Shown: positions 45,497 to 55,206, numbered from the stretch's first letter. The stretch is 64,000 bases of DNA from Cyclobacteriaceae bacterium (GCA_019638285.1 JAHBUB010000007.1:62001-126000); one strand, 5' to 3'. Numbers and translations are program-made. The notes: generated from the sequence alone by a model not told the origin.

Positions 45497-46704
45497 TTCA
45501 GTTTGCACAACCGATATATCTTTGGGCATTAACCGGGCTTGCAATTCCAATAGGCATACACTTACTGAGTCGCAAGGAGGGAAAGGTAGTCAAGATGGGA
45601 AGCCTAAGACACTTGCGTGAAACCAGCACGCAACAATTTAAAGGAGTTAAATTAAATGAACTCCTGTTACTGGCATTACGCTGCCTTCTCATCATCCTAT
45701 TTGTGAGTATGCTTGCCGGATTTCAATGGATAGATAAAGGGGCTAAGCGTTGGGTGCTGGTAGAGAGAGGGCTGGAAAACAAACAACAGATAAAATCAAT
45801 TTTCGATAGCCTAGTAAGCGATGGTTATGTATGGCGATGGTTACAATCTGGATTTCCATCACGAGAACAAGCAAAGATGAAAGATCTAAACTACTGGGAA
45901 ATTATTTCAGAGCTTAAAAATGAGGATATTGCAAGTGTTATCGTATTCTCACGAAGTAAGATTAAAAATTTTGGGGGTTTTCGTGCAGCGATGCCACCGA
46001 AAGTAACTTGGATAACCATTCCCGCAGAGCCAAGTCAATTTGTACTACAGGCCGTTCAAAAAGACAATCAATTATTAGTACGAAGGGGTTTTGCTTCTTC
46101 GGATAAAATCTATTTTGAAACTGAAGCAGTAAATAGCCTTCCTGATTCTATTGAAATCAATTCAGCAAGAAAAATAAATATTAAAATTGTTACAGATGAA
46201 AGCCACACACAGGATACCCAAATAATCCGAGCTTCACTAATTGCAATTCAGGGATCAATTCCCGTTGAGTTGCTCATAAACGAAATTCCGCCCACTCAAA
46301 ATATCACTTCTTCAGATTGGATAATCTGGCTTACTGACTCAAGTGCTCCAAACTTTGATTCACTGAAAAGTATTGTTTTAATGCCTCAGTCTTACGGTGG
46401 ATTAATCAGTCAGAAGAATTCAAATCAGTGGATCATTACCAAGCGATTAACCATTGATATGGCACGAAAGTCAAACTTTACATTGCAGCTTGCTTCACTA
46501 ATACTTGCTGATCCTTCTTTAGCAAGAAAGCTTGAACATTACGATAGCCGGGCGCTCCCAGATCCTCTGATCCTATCTGGCAAAGATAAAGCGTTAACAT
46601 TAGAGGCGGGATTACTTCCAAAATCCCCAAATCTATATCTCGTTCTTCTATTTTTATCGCTCCTATTAACTGAGCGAATTATTGCATACGCACGGAAGCA
46701 ATGA
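45493..46704 (+). CDS. BatA N-terminal domain membrane protein
   Basis: The 403-residue protein begins with the BatA (aerotolerance regulator N-terminal) segment: IYLWALTGLAIPIGIHLLSR, a MGSLRHLRET basic stretch, and a second membrane helix at about 54-72. A periplasmic domain follows, and a C-terminal membrane helix (LVLLFLSLLLTERIIAYA) ends in a short cytoplasmic tail. I see no MIDAS motif, so unlike BatA/BatB it may not carry a functional vWA domain. It overlaps both neighbours by 4 bases. Confidence 0.8.
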   Translation: MIQFAQPIYLWALTGLAIPIGIHLLSRKEGKVVKMGSLRHLRETSTQQFKGVKLNELLLLALRCLLIILFVSMLAGFQWIDKGAKRWVLVERGLENKQQIKSIFDSLVSDGYVWRWLQSGFPSREQAKMKDLNYWEIISELKNEDIASVIVFSRSKIKNFGGFRAAMPPKVTWITIPAEPSQFVLQAVQKDNQLLVRRGFASSDKIYFETEAVNSLPDSIEINSARKINIKIVTDESHTQDTQIIRASLIAIQGSIPVELLINEIPPTQNITSSDWIIWLTDSSAPNFDSLKSIVLMPQSYGGLISQKNSNQWIITKRLTIDMARKSNFTLQLASLILADPSLARKLEHYDSRALPDPLILSGKDKALTLEAGLLPKSPNLYLVLLFLSLLLTERIIAYARKQ

Positions 46705-48971
46705 GCACACAAAAAACACAGAATCAAATTCAAAGTTTAAAAAGGCGCTATTTGCTCACGCGATCATTGGAAATAACACTCTACGCTGTTGCAGCCTTCC
46801 TTTTAGCCTATGCCCTAACGGGGCTATTCTCGGAACTGTTAGAATTGAAATTTGGCATCGCTGTTGCGACAGGATTGATTATAGCCGCTGAGCGTCTTGT
46901 CCACTACAAGCTTCCTTTTTTAAATCATACTACATTCATTCAATTCCTGAATCAACATTATCCACAATTAGAAGAAAGTGCAGATCTACTTTTATTAAAT
47001 GATTCAACACTTAATCCACTTCAAAAGCTTCAGTTTAAAAAGACACTCAATCAGTTTAATTCATTATATCCGGAAATAAAACTTCCCAATTCAATTATGC
47101 ATTCTGTTAGCGTATTCATTATAGGTGTTATTTTCTATTATGGACTAACCGCTTTCGCACCAAAGTTTTCAGTCACTAAAGATACCCAATTAGTATCTCC
47201 CCTGGAAAATATTAAAGGAAATGCAGATCCAACGATTGCCACTATCAATAAACTGGCTATCAAAATTATACCCCCAACATACACATCCCTCAAACCATCA
47301 ATGGCTGCAACTCCAAATCTGATCGTTCCTGAAGGAAGCCAAATTTCATGGGCTGTCACATTTTCTACAAGAGTCGCAAAAGCAAATATTCTGATATCAG
47401 GGAAGGATTCTCTCGCCATGGAGAAAAACGATTCATTGAATTTTTCATTAAGTGTCAAAATCTCTGAGTCCGGCTTTTATCAAGTACAATGGAAAGATCA
47501 AAACAAGATTACTTCCTCTGATTATTATAAAATTGAAGTAATAAAAGATCAGGCTCCCAAGTTGTCCATTGAGAATCTAAATCAGTTCACACAGCTTTCT
47601 TATTCGAATAAACTTTCTGTTTCTGTAAAATCAACCTTACGAGATGATTATGGATTAAGCGATGCGTCAATTATTGCCACGGTAAGTAAAGGAAGCGGTG
47701 AATCTGTAAAATTTAGAGAAGAGCGCTTGCACTTTGATACTCCTTTTAAAATTTTTGGAAAAAATATTCAGGGTGAGATTAAAATGAACCTCAATAAATT
47801 AGGCCTTGAACCGGGTGATGAGCTTTATTTTTATGTAGAAGCCTTTGACAATAAAACGCCTGTTCACAATTATAATCGCACAGAGACTTACTTTATAGCA
47901 CTTAAAGATACTACCGCAGCAACATACGTAGAAGATGAAGGATTAGGTGTTGATCTAATGCCCGAATATTTCAGAAGTCAACGGCAGATCATTATCGATT
48001 CCGAAAAGTTATTGAAGGATCGAAAAAAGATGAGTCAACAACAATTTAATTCAACCAGCAACGAGTTAGGTTACGATCAAAAAATTCTACGATTACGCTA
48101 TGGACAATTTTTGGGTGAAGAGTTTGAAGATGCCATCGGAAAAGTAGATGTGAGTGATCATGCGGAAGAATCAACTGAAAGCGTTGTCGAGAAATTTGGC
48201 CATGTACATGATAAAGAAAATGAACATAATCTAGTAGCTGACAAAAAGGTGACTCCTACCGGACATGATCATAGTGACTTAAAAAATCCTTATGCCAAAG
48301 AAGATCCACTAGAGGCATTTACCCACAACCATGATGATGGCGAGGTGTCCACATTCTTTGTTCAATCAATACGTGCCAAACTAAAAGCAGCGCTTACAGT
48401 GATGTGGGATGCAGAACTGCATCTCCGCCTTTTCAATCCTAAGGAATCATTGCCCTATCAGTATACTGCATTAAAGCTATTGAAAGAGATCAGCAATGAG
48501 TCGCGCATTTATGTTCATCGTACTGGGTTTGATCCGCCACCCTTAAAAGAAGAGAAACGCTTGAGTGGTGATCTAAGTGAGGTAAACACTTCCACAGCAA
48601 AACAAAATCGACAAGCAGCGGATAAATTCCCGGCTATTCGTCAGACAATAAATCTAGTGGAGGAAATGATCAGCACTCAAAGGATCGCTTCCACATCTTC
48701 TGAGCAACAACTTTTTCAAAAGGCTGGGCAAGAACTTGCACAATTGGCCATTGCGCAACCTGGAAAATATTTAGAGGGGCTATCCATGCTGAAAATATTG
48801 GCAGAAGGAACTGGTGATGAATCAGAAATAAAAAAAGCGCTATTTGCTATTCGCAAAATTTTGTGGCAGGTATTACCACAAGAGCCTTTATCGCCAGAAA
48901 AAAAACCAGTAATCATGCATAAACTTGATCAACAGTTTCTGCTAAATCTTGAATCAACTCGTAATGATTAG
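46701..48971 (+). CDS. DUF4175-like membrane protein with histidine-rich segment
   Basis: The 756-residue protein has three hydrophobic segments near the N-terminus (about 25-45, 53-70, 133-153), then a large region with beta-rich repeats and helical coiled stretches, resembling DUF4175. A striking insert at about residues 494-545 holds many histidines (FGHVHDKENEH, GHDHSDLK, FTHNHDDGE), looking like a metal-binding loop. Its location in the operon of MoxR, DUF58 and a BatA-like protein, downstream of zinc-dependent TldD genes, suggests a metal-related role, but this is inference. It overlaps the previous gene by 4 bases. Confidence 0.72.
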   Translation: MSTQKTQNQIQSLKRRYLLTRSLEITLYAVAAFLLAYALTGLFSELLELKFGIAVATGLIIAAERLVHYKLPFLNHTTFIQFLNQHYPQLEESADLLLLNDSTLNPLQKLQFKKTLNQFNSLYPEIKLPNSIMHSVSVFIIGVIFYYGLTAFAPKFSVTKDTQLVSPLENIKGNADPTIATINKLAIKIIPPTYTSLKPSMAATPNLIVPEGSQISWAVTFSTRVAKANILISGKDSLAMEKNDSLNFSLSVKISESGFYQVQWKDQNKITSSDYYKIEVIKDQAPKLSIENLNQFTQLSYSNKLSVSVKSTLRDDYGLSDASIIATVSKGSGESVKFREERLHFDTPFKIFGKNIQGEIKMNLNKLGLEPGDELYFYVEAFDNKTPVHNYNRTETYFIALKDTTAATYVEDEGLGVDLMPEYFRSQRQIIIDSEKLLKDRKKMSQQQFNSTSNELGYDQKILRLRYGQFLGEEFEDAIGKVDVSDHAEESTESVVEKFGHVHDKENEHNLVADKKVTPTGHDHSDLKNPYAKEDPLEAFTHNHDDGEVSTFFVQSIRAKLKAALTVMWDAELHLRLFNPKESLPYQYTALKLLKEISNESRIYVHRTGFDPPPLKEEKRLSGDLSEVNTSTAKQNRQAADKFPAIRQTINLVEEMISTQRIASTSSEQQLFQKAGQELAQLAIAQPGKYLEGLSMLKILAEGTGDESEIKKALFAIRKILWQVLPQEPLSPEKKPVIMHKLDQQFLLNLESTRND

Positions 48972-50724
48972 AACGGAAGTTATATTTCAGCCTATCTTTC
49001 CGATGTGGTCCATTTTAGTTGGAGCAACTCTTTTGTTAATGTTTCTTATATGGAAAGAAGCCAATCGCAAAAGCAGGTTTCTTACAAATAGAATTATTGC
49101 GGTTTTACTAATGCTTGGCTCAATCACAGCCTGGTTATTACAACCGATGACAATTACATTAAAAGATTCATCGTCCATTATTCTTCTCACTAAGAATTAT
49201 GACCGAAACAAAGCAGATAGTCTTATTAAAAAATATCCATCCTATACGTTGCTAAAAGAATATGACGCGGCAGCATATAAGAATTCCATTGAATTAATGC
49301 CTTATGCATTAGTTGACCATAAGGATAACATTGCTTTTATATTAGGCGAAGGGCTCCCTTATTATGAGCAAGAAAAAATTGCATCTTCCTATTCCTACTT
49401 TCCCAGCAAGCTTCCAACGGGAATCACTCAATTAAATCTTCCTGAACCTGTGCAAGTAAATCAAACAGCTTCAATTTCCGGCACTGCTAACATTCATGGT
49501 AAGACGACTCTAATCCTTGAGCAACCTGGTGGGAGTAAAGATTCGGTAGTGTTAACAGGCATGGGCATAAAATCATTTTCACTCTCCTCTGAAACACAAC
49601 AAACGGGGCTTTTTCGATATTCTGTTGTCCTTCGCGACAGCTTAACAAGTAAGGTTGAGGGTTATTTACCCGTTGAAGTAACACCTCATAAAATACTAAA
49701 CATTCTTTTTGTTCAAAAATATCCCTCAGCTGAGGTTCGGTATTTAAAAAACTTCCTTACCGAAAAAGGTCATGCCCTCGCAATACGATCCCAAATTTCC
49801 AAAAATGATTTCCACTATGAATTCGCAAATCGTGAATCAATAAGAATAGATCGACTGACCTCTGAGTCACTCTCTGAGTTTGATCTTTTTATAATGGATA
49901 CGGAATCGCTCCATGCGTTAAGTGCTTCAGAGTTAAAGAGTCTTGAACGATCTGTAACAGATGGTTTGGGTGTTGTTGTTTTAATCAATTCTATTGATCC
50001 AAAAAGGAACTTCCCATTACTGAACGCTTCATTTCAAGTGTATCCGCATGATACTGTTCACCTCCAAATAAAAAATCAAAACATAGCTCTACCTGCATTA
50101 CCAGTCTCAATTTCCTCCCGTTTATCTATTACTCCCGTTACAACTTCAACGACAAGAATACTATCAGGCTACAGACATGAAGTTGCTGGTAAAATAGGAT
50201 TTCAGTTACTGCACGAGACATATCGATTGTTGTTGGAAGGAAAAATAACAGAGTATGCCTCCTTATGGTCACCGCTATTGGAGTCAATCGCTCGATTAAA
50301 AACTGAGTCGTTCAAAATCAAAATAAAGAATTCTTTTCCCTATTATCAGGATGAGCCTCTTGCAGTGCAAGTTATCTCTGCGGGTGATGAGCCTAAACTC
50401 AAAACCAATCACACAATACTTCCATTGCAGGAGGATGTGCTAATTGACGATTACTGGCACGCAACTACATGGGCAGGTAAAGCTGGTTGGGATTCCTTAA
50501 CCACACAAGATTCAAGCACCCTTCATTATTATGTGTCTCCAGATAATGAATGGACCACCTTACGCATCGCAAATCAGCAACGGCAACATTTCGCTAATCA
50601 ATCTAATCTCATTTCGAAAAAAGAAACAAGCCTCACCACCGATCATAAACCAATCTCTCCCTTATGGTTCTTAATGATTTTTTTACTAGCCTCAGGTTTT
50701 TTGTGGCTGACGCCCAAAATATAG
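48964..50724 (+). CDS. Membrane protein with glutamine-amidotransferase-like periplasmic domain
   Basis: The start is ATG 48964, overlapping the previous gene by 8 bases; the frame opens five codons earlier with TTG. The 586-residue protein has two N-terminal membrane helices (about 14-30, 42-60) and one at the C-terminus (PLWFLMIFLLASGFLWLTPK). The region between is soluble, with an amidotransferase-like strand order (ILNILFVQKYPSAEVRYLKN, DLFIMDTESLHALS, LGVVVLINSID). The active-site cysteine is not seen, so enzymatic activity is doubtful. It is the last gene of the operon; no terminator is seen after it. Confidence 0.7.
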   Translation: MIRTEVIFQPIFPMWSILVGATLLLMFLIWKEANRKSRFLTNRIIAVLLMLGSITAWLLQPMTITLKDSSSIILLTKNYDRNKADSLIKKYPSYTLLKEYDAAAYKNSIELMPYALVDHKDNIAFILGEGLPYYEQEKIASSYSYFPSKLPTGITQLNLPEPVQVNQTASISGTANIHGKTTLILEQPGGSKDSVVLTGMGIKSFSLSSETQQTGLFRYSVVLRDSLTSKVEGYLPVEVTPHKILNILFVQKYPSAEVRYLKNFLTEKGHALAIRSQISKNDFHYEFANRESIRIDRLTSESLSEFDLFIMDTESLHALSASELKSLERSVTDGLGVVVLINSIDPKRNFPLLNASFQVYPHDTVHLQIKNQNIALPALPVSISSRLSITPVTTSTTRILSGYRHEVAGKIGFQLLHETYRLLLEGKITEYASLWSPLLESIARLKTESFKIKIKNSFPYYQDEPLAVQVISAGDEPKLKTNHTILPLQEDVLIDDYWHATTWAGKAGWDSLTTQDSSTLHYYVSPDNEWTTLRIANQQRQHFANQSNLISKKETSLTTDHKPISPLWFLMIFLLASGFLWLTPKI

Positions 50725-50845
50725 CTTAATGAGCGCAGGTCACTAGTCAAGTGAAAAATGATTCTCTTTATGTGATTTAGACTCAATTGGAGGGCACTCT
50801 CCAAATAAGAATGGATATCAAAGAATGGTGAATCCAAATTCTTAA

Positions 50846-51166
50846 TACAGAGTAATTGTTAAATTAAATTTTAGTGAAACACTACGCTTTGAAGATTCTT
50901 CAACAATCTCGCTCATTTCGTTTTCTCATAAGCGACCCTATACTGGTGGTTTAACCAAAGCAACGGTATATCTTTCCCTTTCTAGTGGGGACATTCATAA
51001 AGAATTAATGCTTTCTGTTCATGGGGTTAGTGGATACCCAAAATCTAGAGATGGACGCTCTAAAGAGGATCGCTATGACTCCGAAGGCTGGATGGAATAT
51101 GAATTCAAACTTAAAGGCTTCAATTATGATCAATCCATTGAGATTATTGTTTCCAAACAGAAGTGA
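50846..51166 (+). pseudogene. Start-less 106-codon open frame, probable decayed or unusual-start gene
   Basis: The + strand reads 106 codons without a stop from 50846 to TGA 51164-51166, clearly protein-like (SISLISFSHKRPYTGG matches poorly to any family I know; read here as STISLISFSHKRPY, TKATVYLSLSSGD, GWMEYEFKLKGFNYD). There is no ATG, GTG or TTG near its beginning; ATT at 50855 would be the only plausible initiation codon. The same frame continues upstream from 50762 (DSIGGHSPNKNGYQ) across a TAA at 50843-50845. This suggests a nonsense mutation in a longer gene, or loss of the start codon. It sits between the DUF4159-MoxR operon and the CBS gene. Confidence 0.5.
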
Positions 51167-51243
51167 TAGGACTCTCCTGCATGTCTAAGAAATGAAACTG
51201 ATCCTTCTTGATCTTTAAACTTTCCGTATCGGATATAGGAATC

Positions 51244-51660
51244 TCACTCAGAAGTGGGCATAATGTTTTGTGCTGCCCGGAGGATATCTCTACGGCTCAC
51301 CTGGCCAATCAATACTCCATTTTCTACTACTGCATATCTTCGAATAGGTGATTTTAAAAACTCAGCAGCCGCTTCAACCACAGTAGTGGTAGGTGAAAAT
51401 GACAAAACGTTAACACTCATATAATCAGAAACTTTACTCGATGCTACTGGCAAGTTGTGATAGGCCTGATCCACAATGATGCGAAGACAATCCTTTTCAG
51501 AAAGATTGCCGACCAGTTGGCGTTGTTCATTCAATACAGGCGCCCCTGAAATCTCTTTGCTGATAATAATATCTATGGCTTCCTGAATATTCTGATCCGG
51601 CTTGAACGTAACCATATTGTCCAATATTCCCATGTATTTCTCAATAGTTTCATCCTTCAT
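51244..51660 (-). CDS. CBS-domain pair protein
   Basis: The 138-residue protein is made of two CBS repeats: residues about 14-70 (MVTFKPDQNIQEAID...SGAPVLN) and 80-138 (VNVLSFSPTTTVVEAAAEF...YAVVENGVLIG). Such pairs bind adenosyl ligands, usually AMP, ATP or SAM, and sense energy state. The protein is soluble and has no attached effector domain, so it must act on another protein. It is separated from neighbours by long gaps on both sides. Confidence 0.88.
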   Translation of the reverse strand: MKDETIEKYMGILDNMVTFKPDQNIQEAIDIIISKEISGAPVLNEQRQLVGNLSEKDCLRIIVDQAYHNLPVASSKVSDYMSVNVLSFSPTTTVVEAAAEFLKSPIRRYAVVENGVLIGQVSRRDILRAAQNIMPTSE

Positions 51661-52059
51661 CTCGTGGGGGGTTTCTTTTCAAGTTCAGACAAGAAGTTCA
51701 TAGGCTTAGGGGCTTGAGTGATGCGAATGATGTTTAGCGTAAATTAAATCTACTGATTTTCCGTATTATAATCAACTGAAACATCTTGACTAGCATAAAT
51801 CCATGAAGAGGTGAGTTTTGGTGCATTGGATCCATTAAATGTCAGAAATCAGGTGTAAAACGACTAAAAAATTGGATTTAAGCGTAACGGGTAAAACTGT
51901 AGCAATGGATGATTGTGAAAAACGACTCAAAATACATCTATGTGTCTTGATCTACTGGTTTGGTCTCAGGAAGCTGAGCGCCCTGATTTTTCGCTGAAAC
52001 CATTGAGTGAACGCATCCTGAGACGTAGAAAACATCTCACAATCCAATACATTTGTATT
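51661..52059. other. Divergent intergenic region between the CBS and CvfB-like genes
   Basis: The 399 bases hold no convincing gene. The + frame from 51940 runs into the CvfB-like gene but its first 40 codons lack S1 character. A small perfect hairpin, CTCAG-GAAG-CTGAG, lies at about 51966-51979. The sequence AAAACGACT occurs twice, at about 51857 and 51919. Both promoters should be here, but I see no clear consensus. Confidence 0.4.
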
Positions 52060-52902
52060 GTGATAGAAATTGGAAAATACAACGAGTTAGAGATTTTACG
52101 CCATACGAGCGTAGGCTTGTACCTGGGGGACGATTCGGGGGAGGATGTATTACTTCCAAATAAGTATTGCCCTGACGACATAGAACAGGGTGATAAGATC
52201 CGGGTGTTTGTTTATCGGGATCATGAAGAAAGAAAGGTAGCCACCAACCTTGCCCCAAAAATACTTTTGAATGAATTCGCATTGTTAAAAGTGACTGCCG
52301 TATCCAATGTAGGTGCATTTTTAGATTGGGGACTTGAAAAGGATCTGATGGTTCCCTTTAATGAGCAACAGCAAAAAATGGAAGCAGGTAAATGGTATTT
52401 GGTCTACATGAATTTAGATAAAAATACCAACCGGCTTTATGCCAGCAACAAGCTCGACAAGTACCTTCAAAATGAATCTTTAGCCATAGCAGAGGGAGAT
52501 GAAGTTGATTTAGTAATAATGCAAAAAACAGATCTAGGCTATTCTGTAATCGTCAACAAAGAACACAAGGGCCTGATTTTTAACAATGAAATCTTCAAGA
52601 AGATTAAAGTAGGAGATAAACTCAAAGGGTTTGTTAAAAAAATTAGAGAAGATAATAAAATTGATGTTTCCCTTCAACCGCTTGGATACGATAAATCCAA
52701 TGACCCTAATTGTGAATTGGTTCTTAACAAACTACGATATAGCAAAGGTCTTCTATCAATCACTGACAATAGCTCACCAGAAGAGATTTATGCAGCCTTC
52801 GGCATTAGCAAAAAAGCATTCAAAAAAGCAGTTGGTAGCTTATACAAACAGAGAAAAATAATAATTTCTCCAGAAGGTATTTTCCTCAGCGAACAGGAAT
52901 AA
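52060..52902 (+). CDS. CvfB-like S1 RNA-binding protein
   Basis: The frame opens at ATG 51940, but family alignment places the start at GTG 52060 (MIEIGKYNELEILRHTSVG), giving 280 residues, the usual CvfB/YitL length. Three S1-type domains are visible: about 1-65 (VGLYLGDDSGEDVLLPNKY), 70-130 (VGAFLDWGLEKDLMVPF) and 150-210 (VNKEHKGLIFNNEIF). A winged-helix end follows (ISKKAFKKAVGSLYKQRKI). CvfB proteins bind RNA and affect virulence-factor expression in Staphylococcus. It converges on the methyltransferase gene with an 8-base gap. Confidence 0.85.
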   Translation: MIEIGKYNELEILRHTSVGLYLGDDSGEDVLLPNKYCPDDIEQGDKIRVFVYRDHEERKVATNLAPKILLNEFALLKVTAVSNVGAFLDWGLEKDLMVPFNEQQQKMEAGKWYLVYMNLDKNTNRLYASNKLDKYLQNESLAIAEGDEVDLVIMQKTDLGYSVIVNKEHKGLIFNNEIFKKIKVGDKLKGFVKKIREDNKIDVSLQPLGYDKSNDPNCELVLNKLRYSKGLLSITDNSSPEEIYAAFGISKKAFKKAVGSLYKQRKIIISPEGIFLSEQE

Positions 52903-52910
52903 TCCACCAA

Positions 52911-53720
52911 TTAGCTTTTCTTCTGTAACACAAAACGATAGTAGAGTCTGTCTCCGCTTATCAAGTTGGTGTGCAGCTTTGATCCAACTACACCTGCAAA
53001 CTCTGCAAAAAGTTTCTGCCATCGCTCAGGCACTAATCTCTTAATACGCGCTTGTTTCACATCATCCTCTGCTTCCATTGCATTCACTACATTTTGACTT
53101 ATGTTTTCTTCTTCCAACAATTCTAATCCAGAATTATTCAATTGTTTTCTTAACAAATCCATATTTTCTACACTTCGAAAATCCACAAGCAAAAGATATC
53201 CACCAGGCTTCAAAACACGCTTCACTTCACTAAGAAACTTATCTACCGATCCATACGCATGGCAGGATTCTACATTAAGTAATACATCGATGGTATTATC
53301 ATCTAGTGGAATGGATTCGGCACTTCCTTGGATAAATTGCAGATTGGGCAAATGATGAATCTTGTTGGCCAAGTCCACTGCACTTTGAGCTAGATCCAAG
53401 CCTACATATGACTTTGGATGTAAAGCACTCGCCACATGCTTTGCTCCTCCTCCTCTTCCACTTCCTACCTCCAACACATGCTTCCCCTCAATTTCTTTTT
53501 TGGATGCCAGATAATGATACATCAGCAATGAATAGCGCTGTGTTTCAGGAGGCAAGGGCAGGTCAAAAGGTTTTTCATTTTCGTTTGGCACGTATCCATA
53601 ATTCATAAACTGCCATTCCTCCGCAGAAATTTTCTTTGCAAGCAACTCATACGTCACTTTTGCATTTAGCCGTTTGAACCAGGCAAATCTCTTAAAGACC
53701 CTAATTATTAATTTGATCAT
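52911..53720 (-). CDS. Class I SAM-dependent methyltransferase
   Basis: The start is taken at ATG 53720 (TTG at 53741 is also open), giving 269 residues. The Rossmann-type motif I is HVLEVGSGRGGGAKHVA. Motif II follows as YVGLDLAQSAV, and the motif after it (PLDDNTIDVLLNVESCHAYG) resembles sterol/phenolphthiotriol-type methyltransferases that modify lipids or natural products. GGYLLLVDFRS follows. There is no membrane anchor. The substrate cannot be told from the sequence. It is separated from neighbours and probably transcribed alone. Confidence 0.86.
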   Translation of the reverse strand: MIKLIIRVFKRFAWFKRLNAKVTYELLAKKISAEEWQFMNYGYVPNENEKPFDLPLPPETQRYSLLMYHYLASKKEIEGKHVLEVGSGRGGGAKHVASALHPKSYVGLDLAQSAVDLANKIHHLPNLQFIQGSAESIPLDDNTIDVLLNVESCHAYGSVDKFLSEVKRVLKPGGYLLLVDFRSVENMDLLRKQLNNSGLELLEEENISQNVVNAMEAEDDVKQARIKRLVPERWQKLFAEFAGVVGSKLHTNLISGDRLYYRFVLQKKS

Positions 53721-53860
53721 CCAAATAGGTTTATCGCCCAATATAATGGTAATACCTAAATATCTCTCCTTCGCTTTTGGTCAATTATTTTAATAGTTTT
53801 AGGATCGCATTATTAAATAATTAGTAACATTTGTAATTACACAACTAACTAATTCAACTT

Positions 53861-55201
53861 ATGAGTGATTCTTCTCGGGGTGAATTCTCGTCTTCATTCG
53901 GCTTTATAATGGCTGCTGCCGGCTCTGCTATTGGTTTGGGCAACATTTGGGGGTTCCCCACACAAACTGCGCAAAACGGAGGAGCTGCATTTGTGTTGTT
54001 ATATTTAATACTTGCCTTTGTCGTAGGCTATCCAATACTATTAGCGGAGTTTACCATTGGAAGACACGCTCAATCTAATCCAGTCGGCACCTATCAAAAA
54101 ATTAAAGGTGGAAAGCGATTTGTGCCGGTTGGCTTTTTAGGAATCACAACTGTTGGATTCATCCTAAGCTTTTACTCTATTATTGCTGGCACCATGGTGG
54201 CATACTTCATTAATCCCATTCTAAAATTAATGGGACTTCATCAAGCTTCGGCTTGGGTAATTTCTCAAGGTGCATCAAGCAATATCTTATTTGCTTCAAT
54301 CTTTTTCTTTTTTACCATATTAATAGTAGCTGCCGGAGTAAAGAACGGAATTGAGAAGTGGTCAACTCGATTAATGCCCACCCTCCTGGTAATTCTTGTG
54401 GTCCTAGTGGTCTATGTACTCACCCTGGATGGAGCAATGGAAGGATTAAAGGTTTATCTACTTCCCGATTTTACCAAAGTAATGCATACCCAGTTGTTTA
54501 CGAGTGCACTTGGTCAGGCATTCTTTTCTCTCTCATTGGGTGTTGGGAGCATGTTGGTTCTAGCTTCGTACACAAGTAAAAAGGAAAATATTGTTCGCCT
54601 TGGATGGCTAGTAACCCTGAGTGATGTAAGTATCGCCTTCCTGGCAGGTCTATTGATCATTCCTGCTATGTATGCCGCTGCAGCATCTGGTACTCAAATT
54701 TTTGACGAAACAGGAAGCTTAATATCCGGACCCAACTTAGTTTTTCAGGTACTTCCAGCCTTATTTGACACTATGGGTCCCATCGGCATTGGTCTCTCAA
54801 TAATTTTCTTTTTTCTAATGATTATTGCTGCTCTTACTTCAACCATTTCTATGCTGGAGGTTCCCGTTGCTTATGCAGTAGATAACCGCGGAATGAGTCG
54901 TGAAAAAGCAAGCATTATCATCGGTGTAGTTTTCTGGGCCGTAAGTATGATTATTGCTCTCAATTTTGACTTATTATTCAATTTTGTAGTGAGTGCAACT
55001 ACACAGTTTATTCAACCTTTACTAGGGCTGTTTATCTGCATTTTTGTAGGATGGGTAATGAACAGGAACACACTGATAGAAGAAATTAAACAGGGTAATC
55101 CTGAAGTAGCTAATTCATTATTTATGAAAATATGGCCATTCTTTATTCGCTATATTTCTCCTATTTTGATTTTTATCATCCTTGCACAAGCTTTCTTATA
55201 A
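53861..55201 (+). CDS. Sodium-dependent transporter (NSS family)
   Basis: The 446-residue protein is a bacterial NSS member like LeuT: the first helix is FGFIMAAAGSAIGLGNIWGF, with the unwound Na+-site sequence, and about 11 helices follow. Its length is that of the 11-helix bacterial NSS proteins. Members take up amino acids with Na+; the substrate here is unknown. It is monocistronic, and is followed by a strong hairpin 5 bases after its stop. Confidence 0.93.
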   Translation: MSDSSRGEFSSSFGFIMAAAGSAIGLGNIWGFPTQTAQNGGAAFVLLYLILAFVVGYPILLAEFTIGRHAQSNPVGTYQKIKGGKRFVPVGFLGITTVGFILSFYSIIAGTMVAYFINPILKLMGLHQASAWVISQGASSNILFASIFFFFTILIVAAGVKNGIEKWSTRLMPTLLVILVVLVVYVLTLDGAMEGLKVYLLPDFTKVMHTQLFTSALGQAFFSLSLGVGSMLVLASYTSKKENIVRLGWLVTLSDVSIAFLAGLLIIPAMYAAAASGTQIFDETGSLISGPNLVFQVLPALFDTMGPIGIGLSIIFFFLMIIAALTSTISMLEVPVAYAVDNRGMSREKASIIIGVVFWAVSMIIALNFDLLFNFVVSATTQFIQPLLGLFICIFVGWVMNRNTLIEEIKQGNPEVANSLFMKIWPFFIRYISPILIFIILAQAFL

Positions 55202-55206
55202 AAGAA

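Noticed and set aside
51857-51932. Two copies of AAAACGACT
   Set aside because: Only nine bases are shared, with no symmetry or relation to a start; chance is likely in AT-rich sequence.
51940-52059. Longer start of the CvfB-like protein
   Set aside because: The first 40 codons have no S1-domain character; GTG 52060 gives the usual family length.
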